A stretch of 64,000 nucleotides of DNA, from assembly GCA_017745115.1 (NCBI GenBank), contig JAGIAA010000007.1, forward strand, positions 95,011-159,010. Reading direction: 5' to 3'. The notes beneath the pieces were generated by a model. It saw nothing but the letters and a program-made list of their open reading frames with translations, was not told the DNA's origin and made no database searches. The DNA comes from Sphingobium sp. (GTDB lineage Bacteria; Pseudomonadota; Alphaproteobacteria; Sphingomonadales; Sphingomonadaceae). Numbering within the stretch: position 1 is the first letter of the stretch; each line of letters begins with the position of its first letter. Positions 34,266 to 44,371 of this stretch are shown piece by piece. The position numbers and the translations under genes were made by a program.

Positions 34266-35714
34266 TCAATTGGCGGGCGCAAGTGGCACGAGCTTGCCGG
34301 GATTGAGCAAGCCGTGCGGATCCAAGGCGCGTTTGATTGCGTGCACCGCGCCGAGCTTCGCGGGGCTGCTCAGCCGTTCGAATTCGTCGATCTTCATCTG
34401 GCCGATACCATGCTCCGCCGAAATCGAGCCGCCCGCCGCAACGACCGCATCGTTGACGAAATGTGTCGCTTCCTCTCCATGCGCGGCGATCCACGCACGC
34501 GCAGCCTCCACGCCATCGGCGATGGGCGCGCGCAGGTGGAAATGGACATTGCCGTCACCGAGGTGGCCAAATGAGCCTGCCGTCGTCCCGGCGAAGCGCG
34601 CCTCGCACGCCTGCGCCACCTCGATCATGAAGCGCGGCATGTCCGCAATCGGGACACTGATGTCGAATTGAAGTGCCGGGCCTTGCGACCGCTCGCCTTC
34701 GGGCGCCGTCTCGCGGATCTTCCAGAACGCATCGGCCTGCGTCTCATTGGCCGCGATCGCGGCATCGAGGACGAGGCCGGCCTCGAAGGCGTCGGCCAGC
34801 GCGGCTTCCATCCGCTCATGCGCGGACGGCCCCTCCGCGGCATCGTCGAGATCGATCTCGATGAGCGCCTGCCAGGGCGCAGGCGTTTCGATGGGCCGGC
34901 GCGTGCCGGGCACCGCGCCCAGCACGAACTCGACGGTATTGTTCTCCAGCACTTCGAAGCCTTCGACGACCGGCCCGATGCTGGCCTCGAGGCGCCGCAA
35001 CAGCGCGAGCGCCTTTTCCGGATCGGCCACGCCGACCCAGGCAACGCAACGATCGGCAATGCCCGGCACCAGGCGGAGGCTCGCCGCGGTGACGATGCCG
35101 AGCGTGCCCTCCGCGCCGATCAGCAACTGCTTCAGGTCATAGCCGCGATTGTCCTTCTTGAGCGCAGCGATCCCGTCATGGATCGTGCCATCGGGCAAAA
35201 CGGCCTCGATGCCCTCGACCAGCGCGCGCATGGTCCCGTGCCGAAGCACCTGCGTGCCGCCGGCATTGGTCGAGACGAGCCCGCCCACTGTCGCCGAACC
35301 CTTGGCACCCAGGCTCAGTGGGAAACGCCTACCCGCCGCAGCAGCGGCATCATGCAAGGTCGAGAGGATCACCCCGGCCTCGCAAACCGCGAGATTGCTG
35401 GCCGTGTCGAGACTGCGAATGCGGTTCATCGCGCGCAGCGAGAGAATGAGAGCGCTGCCGTCCGCAGGCGGTGTTGCGCCGCCGACCATGGACGTGTTTC
35501 CGCCCTGCGGCACCAGTGGCACTTCATGCTTTTGCGCGACCTTCATCATGGCGGAGACCTGCTCGGTCGAGCGCGGCACTAGCATCGCCATGGCTTTCCC
35601 ATGAAACTTGTCACGCCAGTCGGACAGCCAGGGCACGATCAGATCCTGGTCCTCGACGAGGCCCTGCGGCCCCGCGACGGCACGAAAATCGGCAAGTGCA
35701 GCATCCGTGATCAT
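34266..35714 (-). CDS. FAD-binding D-2-hydroxyacid dehydrogenase (GlcD/D2HGDH-like)
   Basis: 482 residues from ATG 35714. FAD_binding_4 domain (about 40-215) with VPQGGNTSMVGGATP, LGAKGSATVGGLVSTNAGG and GAEGTLGIVTAASLRL; C-terminal FAD-oxidase domain with GSFGHLGDGNVHFHL (metal-binding histidines) and SISAEHGIGQMK. Oxidises a D-2-hydroxyacid such as D-2-hydroxyglutarate or D-lactate/glycolate; D-2-hydroxyglutarate is favoured by similarity to the D2HGDH group, not proven. No GlcE/GlcF partners follow. Confidence 0.9.
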   Translation of the reverse strand: MITDAALADFRAVAGPQGLVEDQDLIVPWLSDWRDKFHGKAMAMLVPRSTEQVSAMMKVAQKHEVPLVPQGGNTSMVGGATPPADGSALILSLRAMNRIRSLDTASNLAVCEAGVILSTLHDAAAAAGRRFPLSLGAKGSATVGGLVSTNAGGTQVLRHGTMRALVEGIEAVLPDGTIHDGIAALKKDNRGYDLKQLLIGAEGTLGIVTAASLRLVPGIADRCVAWVGVADPEKALALLRRLEASIGPVVEGFEVLENNTVEFVLGAVPGTRRPIETPAPWQALIEIDLDDAAEGPSAHERMEAALADAFEAGLVLDAAIAANETQADAFWKIRETAPEGERSQGPALQFDISVPIADMPRFMIEVAQACEARFAGTTAGSFGHLGDGNVHFHLRAPIADGVEAARAWIAAHGEEATHFVNDAVVAAGGSISAEHGIGQMKIDEFERLSSPAKLGAVHAIKRALDPHGLLNPGKLVPLAPAN

Positions 35715-35815
35715 GGCCGCCTCTATGCCGCGCTTATTGCGGCTTTTCCAGCGCCGTCGGCGCAAACCATTGCACGTTCGAATTAATCGGCTGTTCAAGC
35801 GGGCATGGCTAAGGC

Positions 35816-36352
35816 ATGCATTTGCCCGAGGGAACCAATAGCTTGCTCGATTTCGTGTCGCCGACATTCGTGTCCTTGCTGCTGATGGCAGCGGCCGGAG
35901 CCGCGACGGCACCGAGGGCCGCCGAGGCGTCGCCTCTGGATTCGATGCAGCTCGCGCAGGTGACGATCGAGCAGCGCGTTATCATTCGCATTCCGACCAT
36001 CCCGCCGCCGGCTGCCGCGCGCCTCCAGCGCGGCGCGTTGACCACGCCTCTCCCGCCCGATCCGACTGACGATGTCGAGCTCAAGGAAGTGAAAGGCCCG
36101 AAGTGCCTCAAGCTCGACAGCTTGCGCGGTGCGCTGCTCAATTCGAAGACCGGCGTCACTATGCTGACCGACCGCGACGAGGCGTTTCGCACCCATTTCG
36201 GGAAGAGCTGTCGGCCGGCGGATTTCTATTCCGGCTTCTATGTCCAGCCGACCAAGGACGGCTCGATCTGCGCGGGACGTGACGCGGTCCACGCCCGCAA
36301 CGGCTCGACCTGCGACATCCAGAAGTTCACCAAGCTCGTCCCCGACGATTGA
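35816..36352 (+). CDS. Exported hypothetical protein with four cysteines
   Basis: 178 residues. A hydrophobic N-terminal stretch (FVSPTFVSLLLMAAAGAATA) looks like a signal peptide or anchor. The C-terminal half is compact and has four cysteines (GPKCLKL, GKSCRPADFYSGF, GSICAGRD, STCDIQK), possibly two disulfides. I recognise no named domain. Divergent from the FAD enzyme and convergent with the next gene, so probably transcribed alone. Confidence 0.65.
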   Translation: MHLPEGTNSLLDFVSPTFVSLLLMAAAGAATAPRAAEASPLDSMQLAQVTIEQRVIIRIPTIPPPAAARLQRGALTTPLPPDPTDDVELKEVKGPKCLKLDSLRGALLNSKTGVTMLTDRDEAFRTHFGKSCRPADFYSGFYVQPTKDGSICAGRDAVHARNGSTCDIQKFTKLVPDD

Positions 36353-36376
36353 AAGGAAACAGACGCATTTCGGTGC

Positions 36377-36907
36377 TCAGCGCGCTTCGAATTCCTCGAT
36401 CAGAGCGATGGCTTCCGAGACCTGATTTTTGACCAGACCGCCCACCACGAGCAGGTAGAGATCGACCGACTGGGCGGTTTTCAATTCCTTGGCCATGAAG
36501 GGCTCCAGCGTCGCCTGGGCCGGGATCCAATATTGTTTGCCCGCCTGTTCGAAAAGATATTCGCGGCCAACGATGGTGCGCGCGTCATTGCGGCGCAGCA
36601 CGCTCTTGAAATACTGGTCGACGACCCTGAAGCGATCAGCATCGAGAGCGCGGCTCTGCGCAAGGAATTTGACTGCCACTTTGGCTTTCGAGGCCGCCGT
36701 GTCCGTCACATAGCCTGGCTTGCCGGATTGCTTGACCCGTTTGAGGAACGCGGGATCGAAAGGCACTTTCGCATAGGCCTCCGGTACAGATCGTGCGGGA
36801 AAGCTATCGTACGGAAAGTCCTGCGCGCTGGCGACGGACGATAGGACGCAAAGCGCCGCCACAACGAACGCGCCTCCCAATCTTACGCCAAGATTCGAGT
36901 TGGACAC
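36377..36907 (-). CDS. Secreted hypothetical protein
   Basis: 176 residues from GTG 36907 (GGGAGAAG about 5 nt upstream). Signal peptide to about residue 29 ([16 protein letters not shown]). The rest is mainly charged helices ([37 protein letters not shown]). No family recognised. Confidence 0.65.
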   Translation of the reverse strand: MSNSNLGVRLGGAFVVAALCVLSSVASAQDFPYDSFPARSVPEAYAKVPFDPAFLKRVKQSGKPGYVTDTAASKAKVAVKFLAQSRALDADRFRVVDQYFKSVLRRNDARTIVGREYLFEQAGKQYWIPAQATLEPFMAKELKTAQSVDLYLLVVGGLVKNQVSEAIALIEEFEAR

Positions 36908-37020
36908 ACGCTTCTCCCACGCACGTTTTCGGTCGAGCCTTTACAGAAACAATAATTCAGGACCCTGATATGTCCAATCCAAGGTTCCCTTGGCACGGAA
37001 GCACGGATAAGCGCAGCGCC

Positions 37021-38046
37021 ATGCGCGTCGACCTTTTCGATTTCGAGCTGCCGCCCGAGCGGATTGCCTTGCGTCCAGCCTCCCCGCGCGACACGGCGCG
37101 GATGCTGGTCGTCGATCATGACGGCATGCACGACCGGATCGTGCGCGATCTCCCGTCTCTGCTGCGGATCGGCGATTGCCTCGTCTTCAACGACACCCGC
37201 GTCATCCCCGCACAGCTCGAAGGGCGCCGCGGTGAAGCCAGGATCGGTGTCACGCTGCACAAGCGCCTCGGCCCGCGCGACTGGCAGGTCTTCATGCGCA
37301 ACGCCAAGCGCGTGCGCGAAGGCGACATCATCGACTTCGCGGCGGGCGTGCAGGCACAAGCCGGACCGCGCGACGACGACGGCGGCATGGCCATCGGCTT
37401 TCTCGGGGACGAGCCGGTCGAAATCCTGCTGGAGCGTGCAGGGCAAATGCCGCTACCGCCCTACATCGCCAGCAAGCGCGCGACCGACGCCAAGGACCGC
37501 GACGATTATCAGACCATGTTCGCGCGCGATCCCGGCGCGGTCGCCGCGCCGACAGCGGCGCTTCACTTTACGCCCGAGCTGGTCGCGGCACTCGATGGCG
37601 CCGGCATCGGCCATGAGACACTGACGCTCCACGTCGGCGCAGGCACCTTCCTGCCGGTCAAGGCGGACAACACCGACGACCATCGCATGCACGCCGAATG
37701 GGGCCGCATCGACGCCGCGACTGCAGATCGCCTCAATGCGGTGCGCGCCAAGGGTGGCCGCCTGATCGCGGTCGGCACCACCCCGCTACGGCTGCTCGAA
37801 AGCGCGACGGGAGAGGATGGCGTCATCCGTTCGTTCGAAGACGAGACGCGCATCTTCATCACGCCGGGCTATCGGTTCAGGGCCGTCGACGGCCTCATGA
37901 CCAACTTCCACCTACCCCGCTCGACTCTGTTCATGCTGGTGAGCGCGTTAATGGGGTTGGAGCGGATGCAGGCTGTCTACAAGCACGCCATCGATAACGG
38001 CTATCGCTTCTACAGCTATGGGGATTCGAGCCTGCTGCTGCCCTGA
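37021..38046 (+). CDS. queA: S-adenosylmethionine:tRNA ribosyltransferase-isomerase
   Basis: 341 residues. Transfers the ribosyl moiety of SAM to 7-aminomethyl-7-deazaguanine in tRNA, the penultimate queuosine step. [20 protein letters not shown] is the canonical start, followed by [59 protein letters not shown] and [12 protein letters not shown]. The ATG at 37021 was chosen to fit family length; the frame extends upstream to other Met codons (36970), where a weak AGGA is present. Confidence 0.96.
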   Translation: MRVDLFDFELPPERIALRPASPRDTARMLVVDHDGMHDRIVRDLPSLLRIGDCLVFNDTRVIPAQLEGRRGEARIGVTLHKRLGPRDWQVFMRNAKRVREGDIIDFAAGVQAQAGPRDDDGGMAIGFLGDEPVEILLERAGQMPLPPYIASKRATDAKDRDDYQTMFARDPGAVAAPTAALHFTPELVAALDGAGIGHETLTLHVGAGTFLPVKADNTDDHRMHAEWGRIDAATADRLNAVRAKGGRLIAVGTTPLRLLESATGEDGVIRSFEDETRIFITPGYRFRAVDGLMTNFHLPRSTLFMLVSALMGLERMQAVYKHAIDNGYRFYSYGDSSLLLP

Positions 38047-38051
38047 ACCGC

Positions 38052-38402
38052 TCAGCCGGCCGATGCCGCACACCCGGCGGCATCGCGCGCATGGGCATCG
38101 AGGATCGCAGCAATGAGGCCGGGGAAGCGCTTGTCCATCTCCGCACAGCGCGACGTGTTGCGCATCTCGACTCCATGCCGCTCCGATCGGATCAGACCGG
38201 CCTCACGCAGCACCTTGAAATGCTGGGACAATGACGATTTTGGAATGATCCTGTCGCCGATGCTCGCATAGGCCGAGCAGGTCTGCGCGCAGCCGGCGCC
38301 CGCGATATCGACGAAAATCGCCGCCCGCACGGGATCTGACAGGGCGTGGAGGATGGCCTCCAGCCGCACGTCGTCCACGGAAGGATGAAGCAGGGGTCTC
38401 AT
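38052..38402 (-). CDS. ArsR-family transcriptional regulator
   Basis: 116 residues from ATG 38402. Winged helix with LEAILHALSDPVRAAIFVDI, SSLSQHFKVLREAGLIRSERHG (recognition helix and wing). A CAQTC pair and other cysteines are present, but the standard metal site ELCVCDL is missing. It is divergent from the SDR at 38513 and probably represses it through the inverted repeat between them. Confidence 0.9.
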   Translation of the reverse strand: MRPLLHPSVDDVRLEAILHALSDPVRAAIFVDIAGAGCAQTCSAYASIGDRIIPKSSLSQHFKVLREAGLIRSERHGVEMRNTSRCAEMDKRFPGLIAAILDAHARDAAGCAASAG

Positions 38403-38436
38403 ATTTTTTAGGTAAGCGCTCTTGAAGTTGAGTTCA

Positions 38437-38459
38437 ATAGTTCCAAATTCCCGAACTAT
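38437..38459. promoter_or_regulatory. Operator candidate ATAGTTC-N9-GAACTAT
   Basis: Perfect 7-bp inverted repeat with a 9-bp spacer, centred between the divergent ArsR gene (start 38402) and SDR gene (start 38513). Size and placement match ArsR-family operators, so autoregulation and SDR control are likely. Confidence 0.7.
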
Positions 38460-38512
38460 GGGAAGAAGGCCTGCCATTCTGGCGACCGCCCAGCGAATAA
38501 GGGAATAGAGAC

Positions 38513-39259
38513 ATGGCAAAACTCACGGGCAAGGTCGCGGTCGTCACCGGCGCATCCAAGGGAATCGGTGCTGGCATTGCGAAAGCACTCGCGGAGGAAG
38601 GCGCTTCGGTGGTCGTCAACTATGCATCGAGCAAGGCAGGTGCAGATGCCGTCGTCCAGTCCATCGAAGCCGCAGGTGGCAAGGCGATTGCCGTAAAAGC
38701 AGACGTCTCGAAGGCCGCCGAGGCCGACGCGCTCATCGATGCTGCGGTGACGCAGTTCGGCAGGCTCGATATTCTCGTCAACAATTCCGGCGTCTACGCC
38801 TTCTCCCCGATCGAGGAGGTCACCGAGGACTCCTATCGCCAGATGTTCGACGTCAACGTGCTCGGCGTGCTGCTGACCGCAAAGGCCGCGGCCAAGCATC
38901 TCGGCGAGGGCGGCAGCATCATCAACATCGCGTCGGCCGTCACCAGCGTACTCATGCCGCAATCGTCAATTTATACCGGCACCAAGGCTGCCGTCGAGGG
39001 CATTACCGGCGTGCTCGCCAATGAACTCGGCCCGCGCAAGATTCGCGTCAACGCGATCAACCCGGGCGTCGTCGAGACTGAAGGCACGCATACAGCCGGG
39101 GTCATCGGGTCGGATATGGAGGCGGGCTTTGCAGCTCAGACACCGCTCGGACGCGTCGGCCAGCCGGACGACATCGCGGCGGTCGCCGTGTTCCTTGCCT
39201 CAGATGATGCCCGTTGGCTCACCGGCGAGAAGATCGTCGCCAGCGGCGGCCTTCGCTGA
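38513..39259 (+). CDS. SDR (FabG-like 3-oxoacyl reductase family)
   Basis: 248 residues. TGASKGIG nucleotide motif, VNNSG, INIASAVTSV with the catalytic serine, YTGTK, and DDARWLTGEKIVASGG at the end. Similar to 3-ketoacyl-ACP reductases and glucose/quinone-type SDRs often paired with an ArsR regulator. NADPH-dependent; substrate unknown. The ArsR pair suggests an inducible detoxification role. Confidence 0.92.
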   Translation: MAKLTGKVAVVTGASKGIGAGIAKALAEEGASVVVNYASSKAGADAVVQSIEAAGGKAIAVKADVSKAAEADALIDAAVTQFGRLDILVNNSGVYAFSPIEEVTEDSYRQMFDVNVLGVLLTAKAAAKHLGEGGSIINIASAVTSVLMPQSSIYTGTKAAVEGITGVLANELGPRKIRVNAINPGVVETEGTHTAGVIGSDMEAGFAAQTPLGRVGQPDDIAAVAVFLASDDARWLTGEKIVASGGLR

Positions 39260-39299
39260 GATCTGGCGCGTGCTCCCTTGGGGGAGCACGCCCATCCGG

Positions 39300-39692
39300 C
39301 TAGAGCAGTCCCAGCTTCCCCAGCTCCATCGCCAGGCCGCCCGGAAGGATATCCCCCTCGCCCTCCCCACCCAGATCCGGCGGTGCGTCTTTCTCTTCGA
39401 GATAGCGCCAGCCCTGGTGGGCGCGGCGCGGCACCGGGCTAACGAGGTGCAGCTTGGGATTGATGACGATGTAGGTCTTGTTGTTCTCGGCATCCTCGAA
39501 ACGCAGGATTTCGGAGCGCGCAACGAGCTGGTGCTTCAAGATCCAGAACAGCGAACCGCCGACCATCTCGGCGTGGCGCTTAGGCAGGTATCGCGTGGTG
39601 AGCTTGGCTTGGTCGCCGCGCGTCGCGAACCAGCCCATCATCTCGTCGAGGCTGGTAGCGCCATAGGCGACTTTGGTTAGATTGAGCGGCAT
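39300..39692 (-). CDS. DUF1489 family protein
   Basis: 130 residues. LNLTKVAYGATSLDEMMGWFA, YLPKRHAEMVGGSLFWILKHQLVAR and KLHLVSPVPRRAHQGWRYLEE match DUF1489, a conserved alphaproteobacterial family of unknown function. It follows mgtE after 24 bp on the same strand and is probably co-transcribed. Confidence 0.9.
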   Translation of the reverse strand: MPLNLTKVAYGATSLDEMMGWFATRGDQAKLTTRYLPKRHAEMVGGSLFWILKHQLVARSEILRFEDAENNKTYIVINPKLHLVSPVPRRAHQGWRYLEEKDAPPDLGGEGEGDILPGGLAMELGKLGLL

Positions 39693-39716
39693 CGGCGGTA
39701 GATAGGAGCGCGGTGC

Positions 39717-41165
39717 TCAGGTCCCAAGCCCGGCCAGCGTGGCAAGGCCGAGGAACGAGAGAAAACCCATGCAGTCCGTGCACATGGTCACGAACACGGC
39801 AGACGAGACGGCGGGATCGACGTTGAAGCGATCAAGCGTGACCGGCACGAACACGCCGGCCAGCCCTGCCACCACATTGTTGATGAAAATGGCAACACCG
39901 AACACCACTGCGAGTGTGGGATTGTGCCAGATGAGGAAGCTGCCGATGCCGATCAGCAAGCCCAGCGAAAGGCCATTGGTTGCCGCGATCCGCAGTTCGC
40001 GCATGATGACGCGAACGGTGTTGGAACTCGTAAGCTGGTTGGTCGCAATGGCGCGCACCACGACGGCCAGCGTCTGGGTGCCGGCATTCCCGCCCATTCC
40101 GGAGACAACACCCATCAACACGGCCAGCACCGCGTAGCGCGCGATCTCACCGTCGAAGAGATTGACCACCGTCGCCGCAAGCATTGCGGTGGGCAGGTTG
40201 ACCAGCAGCCAGAACAGGCGCGTGCGCACCGTCATCAGGATCGGCTGGTTGATGTCGCCGTCGCCGGCACCCGACAGGCGCAGGATATCCTCGCCCGCTT
40301 CTTCCTGGATGATGTGCACGATGTCGTCGACGGTGATCATACCGACGAGCCGATTGCCCTCATCGACGACGGCCGCCGAGATGAGTGCATATTTCTGGAA
40401 GCGCAGCGCGACCTCTTCCTGGTCCATGTCGACCGGGATCAGCGTCTGCTCGCGCTTCATGACGTCGGTCATGGCGATGTCGCGCGGACAGCGCATCACC
40501 CAGCTCAGCTGGCAGGTCCCCACAGGCTTGTGCCCTGGATCGACGACGAAGATTTCCCAGAAGTCGGAGGTGAGGTCCGGCGTGTCGCGCAGGAAGTCGA
40601 TGGTCTGGCCGACGGTCCAATGCTCGGGCACCGCGACCAGATCGCGCTGCATGAGGCGGCCGGCGCTCTCTTCCGGATAGGCGAGCGCGCTCTCGATCGC
40701 GGCGCGATCCTCGGGCTCCATCGCCTCAAGGACCTCCTGCTTGTCGTCCTCGTCCAGGTCCTCGATGATGGCGACGGCGTCGTCGGTGTCGAGTTCGGAC
40801 GCGAGCTCGGCGATCTGCTCATTGGGGATCGCCTCGACCACGTCGTCGCGCACATAGTCGTTGAGTTCGGAGAGCACCTCGGCGCTCAGCAGGTCGCCCA
40901 GCGCCTCGACGAGGTCCGCCCGGCTCTCGGCTGGCGTCAGTTCGAGCAAGTCGGCGACGTCGGCCGCGTGGAGCGGCTCGACCAGCGCGCGCGCCGCTTC
41001 GGGCTCGCCCTTCTCGACCGCCTCGAGCACGGCCGAGACGAATGCCGGCTTCAGCCGATCATCCTCGTCGAGATTGGTTTCGGGAACCTGGGGAATGGCG
41101 TCCTGGACGTCGTCCATATCGGCCTGGAGCGCATCACGCTTGGCGGCGGTGTCGATCTCGCTCAT
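39717..41165 (-). CDS. mgtE: Magnesium transporter MgtE
   Basis: 482 residues from ATG 41165 with AAGGAG upstream. N-terminal helical superhelix (VEKGEPEAARALVEPLHAADVADLLEL), a CBS pair (about 160-290, GRLMQRDLVAVPEHWTVGQ, VDDIVHIIQEEAGED) and five membrane helices including the pore signature AVLMGVVSGMGGNAGTQTLAVV. The CBS/N domains gate Mg2+ entry. No riboswitch recognised upstream. Confidence 0.96.
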   Translation of the reverse strand: MSEIDTAAKRDALQADMDDVQDAIPQVPETNLDEDDRLKPAFVSAVLEAVEKGEPEAARALVEPLHAADVADLLELTPAESRADLVEALGDLLSAEVLSELNDYVRDDVVEAIPNEQIAELASELDTDDAVAIIEDLDEDDKQEVLEAMEPEDRAAIESALAYPEESAGRLMQRDLVAVPEHWTVGQTIDFLRDTPDLTSDFWEIFVVDPGHKPVGTCQLSWVMRCPRDIAMTDVMKREQTLIPVDMDQEEVALRFQKYALISAAVVDEGNRLVGMITVDDIVHIIQEEAGEDILRLSGAGDGDINQPILMTVRTRLFWLLVNLPTAMLAATVVNLFDGEIARYAVLAVLMGVVSGMGGNAGTQTLAVVVRAIATNQLTSSNTVRVIMRELRIAATNGLSLGLLIGIGSFLIWHNPTLAVVFGVAIFINNVVAGLAGVFVPVTLDRFNVDPAVSSAVFVTMCTDCMGFLSFLGLATLAGLGT

Positions 41166-41364
41166 GGGACGCTCCTTTCCGCCTTGTCTCGCGTGGGCCC
41201 CCAGTGCCTTGCCGCTCAATCGCCTCCGCCCAGCCCCTTTTGCGCATCGGCCTCGCGATTGCAACATCACGAGGCCTTCCCACGAGGCAGCAAGTGCTTA
41301 TAGGGAGCTTGACCATATATCTCAGCGGACCCGCATGGGGCCTGCGCCGAAGGAGAAAGCCGCA

Positions 41365-41817
41365 ATGGCAGACCAGACACTGACCCTGACGCTCGAGACG
41401 GGCGATGTCGTCATCAAGCTCCGGCCGGACCTCGCGCCGGGCCATGTCGAACGGATCACCGACCTCGCGAAGAGCGGCTTCTATGATGGCGTCGTGTTTC
41501 ACCGCGTGATCCCCGGCTTCATGGCGCAGGGTGGCGATCCGACCGGCACGGGCTCGGGGGGATCCGATCTTCCCGACCTCAAGGCAGAGTTCAACAGTGA
41601 GCCGCATGTGCGCGGCGTCTGCTCGATGGCGCGGACCAATTATCCGCACAGCGCGAACAGCCAGTTCTTCATCTGCTTCGATGACGCCACCTTCCTCGAC
41701 CGCCAGTACACGGTCTGGGGCCAGGTGATCGAGGGCATGGAACATATCGACGCCCTCCCCAAAGGCGAGCCGCCGGCCAGTCCCGGCAAGATCGTCAAGG
41801 CGACTGTCAGCGGATAA
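41365..41817 (+). CDS. Peptidyl-prolyl cis-trans isomerase (cyclophilin type)
   Basis: 150 residues from ATG 41365 (AAGGAG upstream). VVFHRVIPGFMAQGGDPTGTGSGG carries the catalytic arginine and glutamine, and NSQFFICFDDATFLDRQYTVWGQV completes the site. No signal peptide, so cytoplasmic (PpiB-like). Accelerates proline isomerisation during folding. Confidence 0.96.
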   Translation: MADQTLTLTLETGDVVIKLRPDLAPGHVERITDLAKSGFYDGVVFHRVIPGFMAQGGDPTGTGSGGSDLPDLKAEFNSEPHVRGVCSMARTNYPHSANSQFFICFDDATFLDRQYTVWGQVIEGMEHIDALPKGEPPASPGKIVKATVSG

Positions 41818-41963
41818 ACGGCGCCAGCCGTCGGCTGTAACGGGCCGGGTTTCCGGGAATATCTTGACAGGCGAGCGGCTTTTCCTCATGCCGCGCGCGA
41901 TGGTGAACCGCGTGGGGGAGATACGCGTTCCCGTCTCGTTATTCTCCACGCTCTGGAACCCTG

Positions 41964-43442
41964 ATGCCCTTTGCCGATCTCGGCCTGTCCGATGAATTGC
42001 TGAAAGCCGTCGAAGCAGCCGGCTATTCCGAACCTACGCCGATTCAGGCGCAGGCAATCCCCTCCGTGCTGATGATGCGTGACATCATCGGCATCGCGCA
42101 GACCGGCACCGGCAAGACCGCCAGTTTCGTGCTGCCCATGATCGACATTCTCGCCCATGGCCGCCGCCGCGCCCTGATGCCGCGCTCGCTCATCCTTGAG
42201 CCGACGCGCGAACTCGCCGCCCAGGTCGCGGAGAACTTCGACAAATACGGTAAGAACCACGACCTCAAGATGGCGCTGCTCATCGGCGGCGTGCAGATGG
42301 GCGACCAGGTCAAAGCCCTCTCCGACGGCGTCGACGTGTTGATCGCCACTCCCGGCCGCCTCATGGACCTGTTCGAGCGCGGCAAAATCCTGCTGACCGG
42401 CTGCTCGCTGCTGGTCATCGACGAAGCCGACCGCATGCTCGACATGGGCTTCATCCCGGACATCGAGAATATCTGCACCAAGCTGCCCGCCCAGCGGCAG
42501 ACGCTGCTCTTCTCGGCGACCATGCCGCCGCCGATCAAGAAGCTGGCGGACAAGTTCCTTTCCAATCCCAAGTCGATCGAGGTCGCCCGTCCCGCCACAG
42601 CGAGCGCCAACATCGCGCAGTTTCTGGTTCCGGTCGAAGAGCGGAACAAGCGCGAAACCCTGCGCGAGCTGCTGAAGGCCGAAGGCGTCGAGAGCGCGAT
42701 CATCTTCTGCAACCGCAAGACCATGGTCCGCGAGCTCAACAAGAGCCTCCAGCGCCATGGCCTCAGGTCCGGCGAAATCCATGGCGATATCGATCAGGCA
42801 TCGCGTCTCGCCGAACTGGAAAAGTTCAAGACCGGCGAGATCAACCTGCTTGTTGCGTCAGACGTCGCTGCGCGCGGCCTCGACATCAAAGGCGTCAGCC
42901 ACGTCTTCAATTTCGATGCGCCCTGGCATCCGGACGATTATGTCCACCGCATCGGCCGCACGGGCCGCGCAGGCGCGACCGGCAGGGCCTTCACCTTCGT
43001 CACCAAGAACGATGCCGAAGCCGTCGCCAATATCGAGAAGCTGATCGGCACCAAGATCGAGCGCGTGAAGGTCGGCAGCGGCGCGCCGGACGCGGGCGAA
43101 GCAGACGAAGCACCGGCCAAGCGCGAGAGTCGCGGGCGTGGTCGCGGCAAGAGTGAGCCGCGCAGCGAAAAGCCGGAGCGCAAGACAGAGGCGCGGACCC
43201 CGAAGCCGGAACGCAAGTCCGATGATCGGTCCGAAGCCGACGTTCAGCCGGCCCGTGAGCCCCGGCCTGACCGCGAAGCACGGCCCCCGCGCGAGCCCCG
43301 CCCATCGCGGGATTCCCGACCGCCACGCGACTCCGCGCCGCGCCACCAACAGCGCAACCATCAGGACGATGACGGCCCGGACGATGGCTGGAACGGTCCG
43401 ATGCCGACCTTCCTCAACTTCGGTTTCGATACAGGCGAATAG
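41964..43442 (+). CDS. DEAD-box RNA helicase (RhlE-like)
   Basis: 492 residues. All core motifs are present: Q motif, AQTGTGKT, PTRELA, VIDEADRM, FSATMP, and in the second RecA domain VASDVAARGLDI and HRIGRTGRAG. The C-terminal 120 residues are a disordered Arg/Pro/Glu-rich tail (REPRPSRDSRPPRD). Unwinds structured RNA in ribosome assembly or decay; the RhlE label is by overall similarity. Confidence 0.95.
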   Translation: MPFADLGLSDELLKAVEAAGYSEPTPIQAQAIPSVLMMRDIIGIAQTGTGKTASFVLPMIDILAHGRRRALMPRSLILEPTRELAAQVAENFDKYGKNHDLKMALLIGGVQMGDQVKALSDGVDVLIATPGRLMDLFERGKILLTGCSLLVIDEADRMLDMGFIPDIENICTKLPAQRQTLLFSATMPPPIKKLADKFLSNPKSIEVARPATASANIAQFLVPVEERNKRETLRELLKAEGVESAIIFCNRKTMVRELNKSLQRHGLRSGEIHGDIDQASRLAELEKFKTGEINLLVASDVAARGLDIKGVSHVFNFDAPWHPDDYVHRIGRTGRAGATGRAFTFVTKNDAEAVANIEKLIGTKIERVKVGSGAPDAGEADEAPAKRESRGRGRGKSEPRSEKPERKTEARTPKPERKSDDRSEADVQPAREPRPDREARPPREPRPSRDSRPPRDSAPRHQQRNHQDDDGPDDGWNGPMPTFLNFGFDTGE

Positions 43443-43523
43443 CCGCTCCGCGGGTCACACCGCTCGCCAGAATCATGATTGCATTGGTCCGAAGCGCCGC
43501 TTATACGCTGCGCTCCCTGGCTG

Positions 43524-43599
<76 letters not shown>

Positions 43600-43685
43600 G
43601 GGATTTCAGGCGATAACTTAGGACTTGCGTCCGCCGCCGCGCTTCGGCATAGGCGCCCTCCTGCCGCCGGGCGTGCCCGGCATGC

Positions 43686-43760
43686 GGCCCCTTCGTCTAG
43701 CGGTCAGGACGCGGCCCTCTCACGGCTGAAACACGGGTTCGATTCCCGTAGGGGTCACCA
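43686..43760 (+). tRNA. tRNA-Glu (CTC)
   Basis: Acceptor GGCCCCT / AGGGGTC, anticodon loop CTCTCAC giving CTC, T-arm ACGGGTTCGATTCCCGT and encoded CCA. It lies 86 bp after tRNA-Ala; the two may share a transcript. Confidence 0.96.
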
Positions 43761-43888
43761 GCTTTTCCTTCATTTACAACGCGAGCCGACGCCACTCCGT
43801 CGACGACCGCAACGGCCGGTTGTTCATGAACACGGCAGCGCCCATTGCAGTGATTGCAATTCGGCGCGGAAGGCGGCACGTCAATGCC

Positions 43889-44371
43889 ATGGCCTTACCC
43901 GTCACCTGGTCCTTGTTGGGCGAATATTTCATACCGCACCGGGTGCAGATGCTCGCCCGCATGATCGATCGCGAGACGGGCCGGGAATTGCACGCTAAAT
44001 TCAACCTTTCGGTCGCCGATTGGCGCGTCTTGGGCATGACGAATACTTTCGGAAGCGCCAGCGCTGCCGAGATCTGCAGCGCATTCGAAATCGATCGCGC
44101 CGAGGTCAGTCGCGCCGTCGCCCGCCTGATCGAGGTCGGCCTCATCGAGCGCGATGAAGATCCGCACCATCGCAGCAAGAAGCGGATCAGCCCGACCGAA
44201 AAGGGAAAAGCCATTTTCGAGCATGCGGTCAAACTGCGAAGGGCCTATTTCGAGAAGATCATGCAGGACCTGAGCACGGAGGATATAAGGACCCTCGATC
44301 AAGCGCTCAGGAGCATTGCCCTGCGTGTCGACGAATTTCGACAGGGGAGCGACGAGCAACCGACACCATGA
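43889..44371 (+). CDS. MarR-family transcriptional regulator
   Basis: 160 residues from ATG 43889. Central winged helix: LHAKFNLSVADWRVLGMTNTFGSASAAEICSAFEIDRAEVSRAVARLIEVGLIERDEDPHHRSKKRI, with the DxRSxKR-type wing visible as HHRSKKR. Upstream in-frame Met at 43826 is possible. It is convergent with the TonB receptor gene (80 bp apart). It may control the palindromic operator at 47055 (inference). Confidence 0.88.
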   Translation: MALPVTWSLLGEYFIPHRVQMLARMIDRETGRELHAKFNLSVADWRVLGMTNTFGSASAAEICSAFEIDRAEVSRAVARLIEVGLIERDEDPHHRSKKRISPTEKGKAIFEHAVKLRRAYFEKIMQDLSTEDIRTLDQALRSIALRVDEFRQGSDEQPTP

